Assembly (NCBI GenBank): GCA_021521415.1 | Contig: JAIQDT010000677.1 | Coordinates: forward strand, 310,001 to 374,000 | Source of the DNA: Bidens hawaiensis | Taxonomy: Eukaryota > Streptophyta > Magnoliopsida > Asterales > Asteraceae | Length of the DNA: 64,000 bases | Reading direction: 5' to 3' | Shown: in pieces, positions 46,669 through 58,877 of the stretch | How positions within the stretch are numbered: the stretch's first letter is position 1 | Layout: each line of letters begins with the position of its first letter | The notes under the pieces: generated by a model | Database searches by the model: none | What the model was told of the DNA's origin: nothing | The model's input: the letters and a program-made list of their open reading frames with translations, nothing else | Program-made: the position numbers and the translations under genes

Positions 46669-47558
46669 CTCAACACTATCTCTACACAATCACTTACAAC
46701 CATATCCATGCAATATAGAGAAGTTACTCGCATAAATATAGAGGATATGGTGTGAATACTTTAAAAAATATCTTATTAGCAAACTAGTATTATGGACATG
46801 TGTGTTATGTTGGGTACGTGAGCGTATTTGTGATTAAGGTAGATTTCAGATTAGTCGAATTAGATTTAAAAACCAAATAATAAAAAGTAATTTAAATTTT
46901 AATATATATTAAATATGTTATGGTTGTCCCACATGCTATAAAAGTAACACGTTTCTCTGCTCAGCTTTAACAATTTTTAAAGCCTCCTACGAAACTACAT
47001 ACATATTACAACAAAATTGAAATCGTCCTCACCATTAAACCTCTTTCTCGTTCTCTTCTCCCTGTCAACTGAAATCACATTTCAACAAAATTGATGATAA
47101 GTCTATAAAAATTTTAAAAGCTAGCTCTGGAGGTTACTGTGACCCGGTTAAAGAACAGTAAAGCCCGCATATTGTAATGTATAAAATAAAAAAAGAAACA
47201 GACAAAATCATTTTTAACACAAATAAAAGCATACACTCATTAACTCACGTAAACTTGCCAACTCGCATTTGATTTTTAAGACTACTTTGAACATTGAATT
47301 AGTAATGAAATTCTATTTTTTATTTTATTTTTTTAAAATGTAGTTAAGTTCATATACAAAACCAACCAATCATTATTTTTTTTATCTTCTTTTAAGGTTT
47401 TCAGCCCCATATATAACCTAGAAAAGAATAAATCTGAATCTGACTCGGTGACTTGTAAAATTATCATCGAAAGATCAAATTCAACCACACAAACAAGCCA
47501 AAAGATCAATATATAGCATGCAACCGAATACTTCACAAAATCAAGATAATAAATTTTT

Positions 47559-48014
47559 GATTAAACAGCGGTTTTCGTCCCTGTGGTTTGTCCAAATATA
47601 CGGTTTTAGTCCAATAGTTTCAAATTTGCGATTTTCGTCCCTGTGGTTTCATTTCACTTGCAATTAAACCCGAATTCATTAACCCCGTTAAGTTTGGTCG
47701 TTAAACCCATTAGCGCACCCTTCACGTGAGGGGCAGTTTTGTCCTCCCCCCCCACCCCCCAAATACACCTCAGCCCCTCACGTGAGGGGGCTTGCGAATT
47801 ACAACTAGGGTTTATTTGGGGAGAAAAAGGAGAAAAATGCCCCTCACATGAGGGATACGTTGATGGGTTTAACGACCATACTTAACGAGGTTAATGAATT
47901 CGGGTTTAATTGTAAGTGAAATGAAATCACAAGGACGAAAATCGCAAATTTGAAACTATTGGACTAAAACCGTATATTTGGACAAATCACATAAACGAAA
48001 ACCACAGTTCACTC
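47559..48014. mobile_element. Mutator-type MITE (right arm)
   Basis: Mirror of 34657-35106. Here the flanks are TAAATTTTT and TAAAGTTTT, so one target-duplication copy has a substitution. Confidence 0.8.
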
Positions 48015-49206
48015 TAAAGTTTTTAAATAAGACTATCACAATGAAAGATCCAAAATCATAACACTTAAAATTCAACACGCCAAACCATTTACAAAAGCTG
48101 TTAGCCAACCATTCTAAAGTTCAAAACACCAAAGACTAAGAAAAAAAAAGTGTATAAATGTTTGGTTTGCTTGGATGGCAAAGGATTAAATTGTTTAACA
48201 TAGCTCTCGCCTCTCACGCAACCAAATGATTAGATCATTGACTCTCCAGCTTCCTAGCGTTGATTGATGCTGGGGGGGGGGGGGGGGGGGGTTACAGTCT
48301 CCAAAGTTTGTCTATAGGCTTCTATAGTCGCCTGTGTCTCCTCTAGGTTTTCAGTTTCTATTCGGTAAAATGTATTTATACAGTTAAAAGGGTTTACTTG
48401 TCAGATTTTGGTCAAGGCTACCCTCCAAGGCTGGCATTCAGTTTATGTTTAGTTTTGCCATTTTAGTTAAAGATCTATGACCCATTCGATGTGCAAGTCT
48501 TTGTAACGAAGTATTTCCATTGGTTTTAGTAGTTTTTCTACCTAGCGCGTTACGTTGGGGCAGTTGGCAAAACTCCATCGTTGAAACCCGGGCGTTGGTA
48601 AAACCCAAGAATTACGACGATGAGTTGACACGAATTCAGCCAGTACTGGCTGCGTTCGTTACGATATAGACACCATTGGTAAAATTTGAGCGTTAAAACC
48701 CAAAAATTTAATTCATCAATTTAACATATAAAAACATTAACATATAAGAAAATAAAATATTTAAGACGATGTTTATTTGTTTGGCAAACCTGGGCGGTGG
48801 TAAAACTCAAGCGTTGTCGGACCCGAGAATTGAGGCGGTAACTTGACACAAATTCGGTCGGTTTTGATTACGTACGTTACGGTATCGAAACTTAAAAACA
48901 AAAATGTTTAAAAATTGAGGTGGACCAACGACCAATTGGGGGGGGGGGGTCGGTAAACTTGCACATTGGTAAAACCCGAGCGTTGTCGGCCGTGGGCTTT
49001 AAATAAGACCGCTATTCTGCGCGAACTCGGTCGGTTTGTTATGGTATCGGACGAAACAAAAAAAGTTGACGTTTGGTCGGTTTCCATTACGTTTATTATG
49101 ATAACTGTACTAAAAAAGTTCATGGTCGTTTTTATTACGTTTATTATGATAACTAAACTAATTAAACAAAATTCACTAACCAATACAGTGCCGTCAAGTA
49201 ACTCAA

Positions 49207-49455
49207 TAGACCACTAGCAACACCAAAGTTCTTATTTACATATAGTAATAATTGTTAAAGTTTAAAAACTATATTACATATGTAAACTCAACGTATGTAA
49301 CTTCCCCAGGTTTAGGGTGTTATGTTACACGTCTTGGCAACACCAAAGTTCTTCTTTATATATAGTAATAATTGTTAAAGTTTAAAACTATATTGCATAT
49401 GTAAACTCAACCTATGTATCTTCCCCAGGTTTAGGGTGTTATGTTACACGTCTTG
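49207..49455. repeat. 119-bp tandem duplication (right arm)
   Basis: Mirror of 33221-33460. Confidence 0.9.
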
Positions 49456-51464
49456 GCAAATTATCGATTGAGTTTTTAGTTTATAAAGTCTACTTAAGGG
49501 TGGGAGCGGCTAATAAATGTCACTTTTTTAGTAGGTTAACTTATTCATTGTTAAAAATAAGTGAGTAATATGGTATATAGATTTAATTGTTTAAGACTGT
49601 TAATTACTAGGTATTTTGATTTAATGGTTAACAAGTTTAGTTTAAAATTGGCTCATTTGTTTAATTGTATAAAATGGACTTAGTTGATTTATATTTGTTA
49701 ATTGGTTTATAATAAGCTTATATAATCATACTTGTATAGTTCTAAAATGATAAATTCTTTTTCCTAAGAGCCAACGTCAATATTTCATGATTGATTTTAA
49801 AGTTTCATGTAAAAAATTCTTGGAGATTTATGGGGATTAAATAGTATATATACTAAAAAAGATCATTGGCTACACTCGCACCCCATCTCTACAACCTAGG
49901 TACACCATTATCTTATGAAATTTCTTAGAGATACCATAAACACTTGAATCTTACATGAAACCTTAATTTTGAAATAATAACGAGATAGATATTTGAATAT
50001 GAAACTAGTTATGGGATATAAAACAATTCGTGGGGTGGTGATGAGTATGATGTTAACTATTGTTGCCACTAGTTCACATTAAAATCGAATATATTAATAT
50101 ATTGTATAAACAAATAAAATAAATGATATCTTAAACTTGTTAAAAGCTTAAATTATTAAAGTACAAGTTTTTTAGATGTGTAATTCAAATAAGTTTTTTT
50201 GTAATGTGAACATTAACGTCTAACTTTTAACCATATAAGAACATAAAATGGTATAACTGATACCCATTAGACAACTTGCAAACGTGACGGTAGTATCGGG
50301 TACCCAATTGGTGTGATATATGATTTTACGATCGAATTTGAGATTTGGATTAGTAATAGGCTAATTAGCTAATCAAGCTCGATTTATAACTCTTACTTAG
50401 TTCATTTATCAAAGGAGACCCAATATAGTAGGTGCTCTTTTAAGCTCATGTTAATTCAAAACTTTAGTAAGTTGATTTCAAATAGATAATTGAAATTTGA
50501 CTTGTTTACATCGCTAGTTAAATAAGATTTTTTTAACCACTAAAACTTGTTACATAAACACAAAATTTTCCATGAATTCATGCATTCTAAATTGATGATT
50601 GGTCAAGTTGATAAATAGTAATTTTATCATGCCTTAGTCCGATAACTTTTGTTAAATTATAGAACAAAAATGCCGTACATAGGGCCCATATTGCCAAAAG
50701 GAACTATCTCTATTATAATCGTTACGTGTTTCAACCTTTAGTTTGTTATCGCCCAAATATAACAAGTTTCTCTCTTGGTAAAACATTCTTTAATTCTAAA
50801 GTCATTCATGTAACATAAATAGAAGCCCGGTTACGTCGACCACATGTATGATAATTAAAGTTGGTTTACGTCCTCTACGCACCAAACCCTTTGAAGAAAT
50901 AATTGAAAAAAATGTTCGGTTTCGAATCATATTAAAAAGGGTAAATTGGTGTTCTATCGTATGTAAAAAATTTATATATTTCTTTCTTAAGTATGTAATT
51001 CCTGTTATTCACTTAGCTATACCAAAGGTGAATTTTTACATACCACAGGGTTGATTATCATAATTTACTTATGTATATGAACAAATAACATGGGTGATCC
51101 GGAGGATCTTGAACAGTACTTTGAATGCGCCGAACTAAATGCATATAATTTATTGAAAAATTACACTATTGTACGAAAAAGTAGGGTGAGACATCTTTCA
51201 TACAAAAGTTTATGTTATATACATAAAAAAACCATTAAATTAATTGGTTCATATGTTGTTTTTGTTTTTTAAGCGTTTATATACGCATGTGTAGGTATAG
51301 CCTATATATAAATGTTGGTTTTTGTAGAAAACGGACTTTCTTTGTATATTTATTTAGAATATTATAAGATATGAATAAACATTGCATTTCAACCATTTAC
51401 ATGCATTTTAAAACCTTTTAAAATTGATAAAATGATGATTGATTTGTGTGTGTGTGTGCGCGCA

Positions 51465-51622
51465 CACACAATTTTCTCGATTAGCTTTTTAATCGAAGAA
51501 CACACACTCAACCCTACAATCAACTATACTCTTAAAATTACTACATATGCACTCCGTGGGATTTCAAACCACAACCAATTGATTGGAAAGCGCACCACTT
51601 TACCACCCGGATGTTCCCTTAA
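51465..51622 (-). mobile_element. tRNA-derived SINE (right arm)
   Basis: Mirror of 31058-31215: box A at 51605-51595, box B at about 51570-51558. Confidence 0.65.
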
Positions 51623-52599
51623 GGACATTTTTACTCTATTAGCTAGCTTTCTAATATTGTATGTGTGTGTGTGTGTGTATTTGGTGGTGTGTGTAGAGTT
51701 AAATATTTATTACATACAAATAATTTTTAGATTACAGTAAATATCATTAAAAACATGACTAGTCTAATGCATTATTTGCAAAATAATGATTAAGAATGAT
51801 ATACATGTAGCCTAGATCAGTATAAAAGCTTTTAGAGCCGTGAACAACTCATGTAAATATATGAATGATATGATCATTTGTTGAGTGAATACGTATAAAA
51901 TTTACTAAGAAAATGAATGTTATCTACATGACCTAGGTGTGGTCATGAAAGACTGAACTACCAAATAGACACGTTACATCTAAATTGTCACACAACACAT
52001 TATATTGCAACGAACCGATGAAGATGACCGGCCCGTCTAAGTTTGGTTTCTGCAATTGTTATCATTTGCGGTCTAACCAGAAACGGCAAAATTTTAATCT
52101 CATATACCCCAAGACTATACCATAAGTTGTGTGATGAGACCTGTCCTCAAGTCATCGGTTTAGGTTTTTTACACGCATAAAAAGTAGACCTTTTTTTATA
52201 TTATTTTAAAATGGAAAGTTTTGTTTAATCACATCATTGGTCGAAAAAAGGGTATATACGTGGCGAAAGGCGAGTAGTTGGAGGAGTAGTACTAAAAGTG
52301 TTGTGGAAGATCTTGGTGGGGGGGGGGGGCCACTGGGAATATTAAAGCAAAGCAGGTGAACCGGCCACGTGGTGAAAGATGTCATCGGACGGTTTTTTAC
52401 GTGTCGGAATTTAACGGGTCAAAAGAGGAATCAAAAAGTGGAACGTGCAGTTAGCGGGTTTGCTTGTGTGAATCCTTGTGATTTTGTTTTGTCCTTTTGT
52501 CTCTCAACCAATCAATACGCTCTCTTTTTGGTGTACTAAATTATAGTTTAAAATGAATAAAAAATAAATGGAAATCTAAATGGAAATCATGATAGGTTA

Positions 52600-52858
52600 C
52601 TTGGAGGCTGTCCGAGACCTACTTTGTAATCGCCCTCTCGAAGGGCTGTATAGGAGAGAAACGACTTTGGGCGGATGGCATGCCAACATTGGCGGTGAAA
52701 AACGATGATATGAAAGAGAGAGAGAATTATATGTTACTTGGAGGCTGTCCGAGACATACTTTGTAATCGCCCTCTCGAAAGGCTGTATAGGAGAGAAACG
52801 ACTTTCGGCGGATGGCATGCCTACATTGGCGGTGAAAAACGATGATATGAAAGAGAGA
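52600..52858. repeat. 137-bp tandem duplication (right arm)
   Basis: Mirror of 29832-30093 with several substitutions. Confidence 0.9.
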
Positions 52859-53447
52859 GACAGAGTATTCAATGAAAAGGTAGAAGATGAGAGCAGAGGT
52901 AGGTAGATCGTCCTTCAAGTTCGGCATGCTTTCAGAGTTAGATTAACTTATTTGTTTAGTAACGTAGTGCTGGTATATAATTTTATTCATGTATGTGAAC
53001 TTTTCTTTTAGAAAAATCTTTTCAGTTAAACTAATGTAATATACAGCACCATATCACGTATACATACATACATGTATGTATTATCATTCACATGTGTATT
53101 GTTATTATTCGTGTACTGAATGATAATATTAAGGATTTAGACGAGTAAAACAAGCATACGCGTGACCATCAATAACATCTATACGTGTAAAATTGTCTTG
53201 TAGTAACATCAAATGTATATCACACTACAATTACTACTTTTAAAAATATTCATAGAAAGTATTAAAACATATTTGTTAAAGAATGTCTAATCAATATAAT
53301 GTTAGATACGTGATTTAGATATTTTATCTTGTGTTTTTGATAAGTTTCAAGTTTTCTGGGTACAACCCATACCATACAACTCTACAACACCACATTTAAA
53401 AAGAGACAAAAATACTACTTATTACTCCAATCGTCGTTGTTCAAACA

Positions 53448-53538
53448 AATTGAAAAAAAAAGAAGTCATTGGCAAGAAATTTTTAACGATTGTATAAACA
53501 AATTGAAAAAAAAAAAGAAGAAGTCATTGGCAGGAAAT
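53448..53538. repeat. Small tandem duplication at the outer right edge
   Basis: 'caaattgaaaaaaaaagaag' through 'ttggcaagaaat' at 53448-53480 recurs at 53499-53538. The second copy starts exactly one base after the homology with the left arm ends. Confidence 0.8.
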
Positions 53539-53575
53539 CTGGTGACTCCAAAAAATGGGAGAACGACCATATTGT

Positions 53576-53797
53576 GACACTCTGGGGACTCCAAGAAAAG
53601 AGGAAGCGACCATATCGCAACACCTAAGATTTTTACGTCTCGTTTATATATATTATAGATATAGATTATATAAAAAAGACATAAAATTTGACACTCTGGG
53701 GACTCGAAGAAAAGAGGAAGCGACCATATCGCAACATCTAATATCTCTACGTCTCGTTTGTATATATTATAGATATAGATTATATAAAAAAAGACAA
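53576..53797. repeat. 114-bp tandem repeat, two copies
   Basis: Copies start 'gacactctggggactc' at 53576 and 53690 and share gaagcgaccatatcgcaaca and the tail 'atagattatataaaa'. A degenerate partial copy precedes them. Confidence 0.9.
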
Positions 53798-53839
53798 GTA
53801 AACGGAGGTTTTTAGGGTTTTAGGGATTTGGGGGTTATC

Positions 53840-53922
53840 AATCCAAATCCAAATCCAAATCCAAATCCAAATCCAAATCCAATTCCAATTCCAATTCCAA
53901 TTCCAATTCCAATTCCAATTCC
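53840..53922. repeat. (AAATCC)n(AATTCC)n hexamer repeat
   Basis: About six AAATCC units followed by about seven AATTCC units, ending just before the upstream ORF. Probably in the 5' UTR or core promoter of the membrane-protein gene. A telobox-like tagggttttaggg lies upstream near 53812-53824. Confidence 0.9.
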
Positions 53923-53970
53923 ATGCTGCCTAAAACCCTTCATTCCACCATACCCAACTCTTCACTATAA
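53923..53970 (+). CDS. Upstream ORF, 15 codons
   Basis: ATG at 53923, MLPKTLHSTIPNSSL, stop TAA 53968-53970, ending 18 bp before the main ATG at 53989. If transcription starts upstream of 53923 it could lower translation of the main ORF. No conservation can be judged here. Confidence 0.35.
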   Translation: MLPKTLHSTIPNSSL

Positions 53971-53988
53971 TAATAACATCAACAATCA

Positions 53989-56357
53989 ATGACAACCCTT
54001 GCAACCAATCTTCACAATCTTCCTTCCGTCGTAACTCCGTCTCAAAATCGACGTCTGTTCGCCGTCCACACTGTAATTGTCTTATCTTTCCCTAAATTCA
54101 AATTGTGGTTATTTCATTCATTAATTTTAACTTATGCAAACTTGTGTCTGCAGGTGCCATCTTCATCTACAATATGGAACAAAGCTTCCGTTCGACTTCA
54201 CAGAACGTCAAATGGTAATAATTTCATTCTTTGGAGAGTATAATTGAACCCCCAAATTAAAGCTGCCTTGTTTTAAAGTTTAAATTAAAGCCCCAAATTT
54301 TAATATATGTGAATCATAAATTATGTAGTTTATAAATTCTGCATTATGTTAAAATCTTATATTTGCTTTTCACATATATCAATATGTATAAAAATAAAAA
54401 TACAAAATTAAAACTTTTTAAGAGTAACGAGCTGGCTCAAACTCTTGACGAGGTTAAGCTAAACGAGCCGAGCCCAAGCCCAATCTGTCTTCTAGGCTCG
54501 GCTCGTTTACAGCGTTACATACAGAACATATTTCAAGGTTTGACCAGGAAAGTGTTATATAAATGACTCCTAAGTTAGTAATATGTGTAGCAGAGTTAAA
54601 GATTATGAGAGACAAACTGTTAATATCTGCATTCTTGAGCAATTGAATTGTCAAAATTGATAATCAAAATGCAATGTGCTATTACTGTAAACTAATTTGA
54701 ATTCTGTTTAGTTTTTTCTTGGTCGAGCAGAGGGAATGTCGTGTGTGCTGTATGCGATAATACCAAATCTAAGGGTGACTCGAATGTTGTTAAGGATCAA
54801 AAGGTTACTAGTTTTGATGGTGTTGAACCATTTGCGGGTAAATCAGGCTCGGTTTCATTCATTGGGTTGACTCACCAGTTGGTTGAAGAAGGGAAATTGG
54901 TATCAACACCGTTTCAAGAAAGCCGGTCTTTGCTCTGGGTTGTTGCTCCAATTGCATTAATCTCATCGGTTTTGATCCCTCCATTTTTTGGGATGATAAG
55001 TAATGAGCTTGTTCAAGATGTGGTTCTCACAGGTACCAAAAATGTTTTCCTAATGTTCCTCGTGTGTATAACTAGCTTAGTGGTTCACATAAAGTAACCA
55101 TCTTTGTTGTGTAAAAATTAGCTTGCAAACCTTAAAGAGGTCTCATGTTTGAATCCAACTTCCACTGATTTTCCGTGTTTAGCCCTCTTGAAGATCACTT
55201 GTGAGCGTAAGCTGCGTTTTACCTGTTACTATTGGGTAGCAGGTAGGGGTATATACGAGCAGATCCCGGGCTTGACTTGGCTTAGAGTTCAGATCGTTTA
55301 ACTTACGAGAGTTCGAGCTTATGATTAGATTTTCAAGTTCGAGCTTGGCTCGTTATTTATTAATTAATATACATTTATAGTTATTTTTTCGTATAAATAT
55401 ATTTAATATATTAAATAGAGGTTATATAAATAATAGGTTTGTTTAGGGTCGCGAGCTGGCTCTAGCTCGATAAGTGAAGCTCATGCTCATTTATTAAACA
55501 AGCTTAATTTTAGGTTTGGGCTTGAGCTCGGCTCGTGAGTAGTTTTTCAAGCTAGAGCTCGGTTCGTTTGTTATTTATTACTTAATTATATACGTTGATA
55601 TATTTTTTTTCATCATATAAAATTTGTTCGTTTGCAAAAACTTGCCATGCTTGAAAGTTTTTTTTAATAGTATTCTTGCAAGAAAGATATCTATTTACAA
55701 CAAATAAATTTTGTGCAGAGATCGCGTTTACGGTTTCTTCTGAGGTTATGTTTTACATAGGTTTAGCAACGTTTCTTTTTGTAACTGACCGAGTACAAAG
55801 ACCCTATTTACAATACAGTGCAAAAAGATGGAGTTTAATAACCGGCCTTCGTGGATACATGACATCTGCCTATTTCATAATGGGGTTCAAAGTTATTGCA
55901 CCAGTCTTAGCTGCATTCGTTACCTGGCCACTTCTAGGTGTAGCTGGTGTGGTTTCTGTCGGGCCCTACTTAATGGGCTGTTTGGTTCAGTTCATATTTG
56001 AAAAGGTCCTTGAGAAACGACAGTCATCTTGTTGGCCTCTTGTTCCTATAGTTTTTGAGGTTTGTAACTTGTAGATTTCATATATTATATAAGTTTATTA
56101 AAACGTGAGTACGTGACATGATGTTTGATGTTTTGCAGGTTTATAGGTTGTATCAGTTGAGTAAAGCTATGCATTTTATGGAGAAGTTGATGTTTCAAAT
56201 GAGGGGTCTGCCAAAGACGCCAGAACTTATGGAGAAGAGCGGTGCGCTGGCGGCAATGATTGTTACTTTCGAAGTTCTTGCGCTGGTTTGTATATGGTCG
56301 TTTTTGACCTTTATACAAAGGCTTTTTCCTTCTAGACCAGTTGCTGAGAATTATTGA
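53989..56357 (+). CDS. Plastid-targeted polytopic membrane protein, unknown function
   Basis: Five exons: 53989-54072, 54154-54214, 54733-55032, 55719-56059 and 56139-56357, with GT-AG introns and frame kept throughout (334 aa). The acceptor AG at 54731-54732 is chosen over the AG at 54729-54730 because only it keeps the frame. The N-terminus (1-50) is rich in Ser/Thr/Asn/Arg and poor in acids, like a chloroplast transit peptide. Hydrophobic segments lie near 115-137, 155-175, 200-250 (probably two helices) and 297-322. Motifs include YLQYSAKRWSLITGLRGYMTSAYFIMGFK and a C-terminal FLTFIQRLF. From memory it resembles the conserved plant family of Arabidopsis At1g48460/At5g63040, which has no established role. 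Introns 2 and 3 contain hAT fragments that leave splice sites intact. Confidence 0.85.
54420..54520. mobile_element. hAT-like fragment in intron 2
   Basis: GAGCTGGCTC / GAGCCGAGCCC-rich stretch related to the elements at 9465, 55243 and 58329. Confidence 0.5.
55243..55575. mobile_element. hAT-like element in intron 3
   Basis: Begins 'taggggtatatacgagc' and shows internal inverted GAGCTCGGCTCGT motifs; the right end is eroded. Confidence 0.6.
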
Positions 56358-56478
56358 GCTGGTTTTTGTAGAGGTTATTGTAAACTTGGAACTCTTTAAT
56401 ATTCAATTTTAAGTTGCTTAAGAAATAACTCACCCCGATCTTGTAATTACAGTACTTGTTTTTACCTTTTCAAATTAT

Positions 56479-56748
56479 GTGATGCAAATGATTACGTGGT
56501 GCACTGGTGCTGGTAGTATTGAGGCAACGTGTGAATATAAACTCGTAATGTGCTACGCTAGTAAAAGGGTATCTGATGTTCGACTTAATTATACAATTGC
56601 AAAGGAGCTACTAGCAATAGTATATTGTGGTAAGATATTCAATGAAAAGAAAGATGCTAACCCAGGGGTAAATCATTTATTTCATAGTGTGGTAAGATAT
56701 TTGATACATTGGAATATGTTGTTACAAGAGTGTTATATTGATACGTGA
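56479..56748 (+). pseudogene. Ty3/gypsy RT-RNase H fragment
   Basis: The frame contains LVMCYASKRVSDVRLNYT and AKELLAIVY, matching the junction between gypsy reverse transcriptase and RNase H (usual form CYASK...NYTTTEKELLAVV). One residue is missing before KELL. Sequence before and after is unrelated, so this is a small relic downstream of the membrane-protein gene. Confidence 0.6.
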
Positions 56749-56850
56749 TAATAAGGGTTGTGAAAATAAAATATAGTTGTGGATCATCTCACTGATTTAT
56801 TTGAGTAATGATGGATCCAAGTAATAAATCATTAAATCCTAAATGGTTAA

Positions 56851-57214
56851 GAGCATTCTAAACCCATTCTCTAAAGTTGTCAAACTCATATAATTTAAGG
56901 TAAATTTTAAGAAAACCATCAAAATCACTTCTCCAATCCATTCCCTATTATATGGATTAGTTATATGGTAACTAAAGTAAATCCCTAAATATAGAGACTC
57001 ATTTTTTATCCATACCATATAATATATCACATTTTACCCAATCACCATTTATTATATAATAAGACAAAAGAGAAAAAAATAATAAAGAATTAATTTATGG
57101 ATATGAGTAGGGAATAGAATGTGGAAGAATTTTGAAAAATAATAGATAAATTTATGGAATTGTGTTTTTTATCTAAATTATAGGGAAAATATATGGAATG
57201 GGATGTGAATGCTC
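56851..57214. mobile_element. PIF/Harbinger-type MITE, 364 bp, TAA target duplication
   Basis: Ends GAGCATTC ... GAATGCTC with longer imperfect inverted repeats (gagcattcacatcccattcc type). Flanked by TAA on both sides (56848-56850, 57215-57217). Confidence 0.85.
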
Positions 57215-57217
57215 TAA

Positions 57218-57768
57218 GTGAGTCAAAACAGGTTCACGCTAAAACTGGCCATAAATAGGTTCAGGTTAAACCGGGTAAAAAAAATACAAAACAACATAAC
57301 GTAAGTAACATGTAGAAATGGTTTTGTAACATAATAACGGTACATGGATTCACAATTCCATTTAAAATCCCCTTTGAAATCATGTATTGATGTTGAACTT
57401 TATGTGCATCCGAACATATAATGCAAAAACGACATGTTTCATTGTTTAACGTGATATTGTGAGGTTTAGTAACTGTCATTATTTCTACAAACTCGTCGCA
57501 ACGCACGAGTCTTAAATACTAGTCTATTATAAAGCACAAATATTATGCTGATAGAAAATAATATATTAAAGTAGAAATATGCATTTTTAATATCCAACTA
57601 ACTTTCTATTATATTATTATTATTATTATTATTATTTTACCTTTTTAGTAAATTCTATTCGTTTTTTAACTATGGTAATTTTATTTAGTAATTTGTCTAA
57701 TTTGCATCTTAATTTTTTTTTTATTTTTTTTTATTTATTTTTATATTTCATAGAAACATTCAAACGAT
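57218..57768. other. Non-coding; first of a pair of direct repeats
   Basis: About 57590-57715 ('taatttgtctaatttgcatc') is repeated imperfectly at about 57979-58095 ('taatttgtctagtttgtatc'), bracketing the fragment below. (ATT)n near 57612-57635. Confidence 0.5.
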
Positions 57769-57969
57769 TTACAATGAAGTGGCAGGTAAGCGGGCAACAA
57801 GCTGCGCCGCAACCCCCTTTTGGATAGCAAACCCAATCCAATTAAAAACAAAATTTTGATTCTTATGGGCTGATACGTTACTATACACAACTTTCTGAAC
57901 CCTATTCAAAAGGTCCACGGCATCCGGAGCTAAGAAACCAAAAGTGTCAAAGACGAAGGGGATAAACAC
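57769..57969 (-). pseudogene. Transposon-associated ORF fragment
   Basis: The frame includes FDTFGFLAPDAVDLLNRVQK and IGFAIQKGVAAQLVARLP. I recall this as the C-terminal segment of a repeat-associated plant ORF annotated in varied ways, sometimes next to reverse transcriptase. Only the end is present. Identity uncertain. Confidence 0.4.
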
Positions 57970-58139
57970 GTGTTGATTAACATTATTATTATATTTAGAA
58001 ATTTACTTTTTTTTCATAATAAAATCTATTCTTTTTTCTCAACTAACTATTGTAATTCAGTTTAGTAATTTGTCTAGTTTGTATCCTAATCTTGATTTAA
58101 CTTGATTCTATTGTTTTTAGTTCATCCTTAGAGATCCTT

Positions 58140-58225
58140 TCATAATTAAAGATAGCTTGACGCACCAAGAAAAACCATTCTCGTAACACACCAGGTCTCG
58201 TAGCTTTCTCGTTTTTAAACTCCAT
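58140..58225 (-). pseudogene. HECT E3 ubiquitin-ligase fragment (UPL5-like)
   Basis: From ATG at 58225 the minus strand encodes MEFKNEKATRPGVLREW then FFLVRQAIFN. This matches the start of the HECT domain in plant UPL5-type ligases (EFKNEEATGPGVLREWF pattern). Homology stops after IFN and the frame ends 15 codons later. There is no catalytic Cys region, so it is a captured or left-over scrap. Confidence 0.6.
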
Positions 58226-58877
58226 AAATAACTCTATATTATAGTCAAACCTACTTAATGTTATAGAGTAGGGTGTAAATGAAAGATAGAGTGGGGTGTA
58301 ATTAGAAAAATACTTAATTAGTTTATGGTAGGGGTGCAAACGAGCTGAGCCGCTCATGAGCTACTCGAGATCGGCTCGTTAAAAAGCTCGATCGAACCGA
58401 GCTAAATCGAGCCCGAGCCCGAGCTCGAGCCTAAAAGTAAGTTTGCTTAATAAACGAGCCCGAGCTCGAACCGGCTCGCAAGCCTAAACGAGTCTGTCTA
58501 CATTTAAGAATTATTAATTAATATATATAATGTTATGAAAAAATAAATAAAAATAACTAAATTATATACTTTATTTTATACATAAAATATTAAAATAGAA
58601 GAAAATATATAAAAATAATTATAATTATATAAACAATAATTGATAAATAGTAAACGAGCCGAGCTCGAGCTTGAAAATCTATTCATGAGCTGAGCTCGAT
58701 CTTTGAAAATAGAGCTCGAAACGAGCCGATCTCGAGCTTTGTATAAGTTAAACGAGCCGAGCTCGAGCCTAGTCGAGCATAGGGATAACAATGGGTCAGG
58801 TTTGAGACGGGTTTAGGTAATCCCAAACCCATACCCGATAATTAAACTCCGTCCCAAACCCGTCGGGTATTTATCTG

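Larger units (their letters stand above)
42079..53498 (-). repeat. Right arm of the inverted duplication
   Basis: 11,420 bp mirroring the left arm. This side is probably ancestral because gag 2 runs uninterrupted from the arm into the spacer and on to a PPT and LTR start. Homopolymer lengths differ between arms (a 13-base C run at 34387 versus a run of about 20 G at 48272). Confidence 0.95.

Noticed and set aside
29183..53498. Viral or organellar inverted-repeat genome
   Set aside because: The arms contain plant SINE, MITE and LTR relics, with no viral replication, organellar or rRNA-operon genes.
55110..55250. Second SINE (box-B-like gtttgaatcc) in intron 3
   Set aside because: Only the B-box resemblance is visible; the A box and tail are not convincing.
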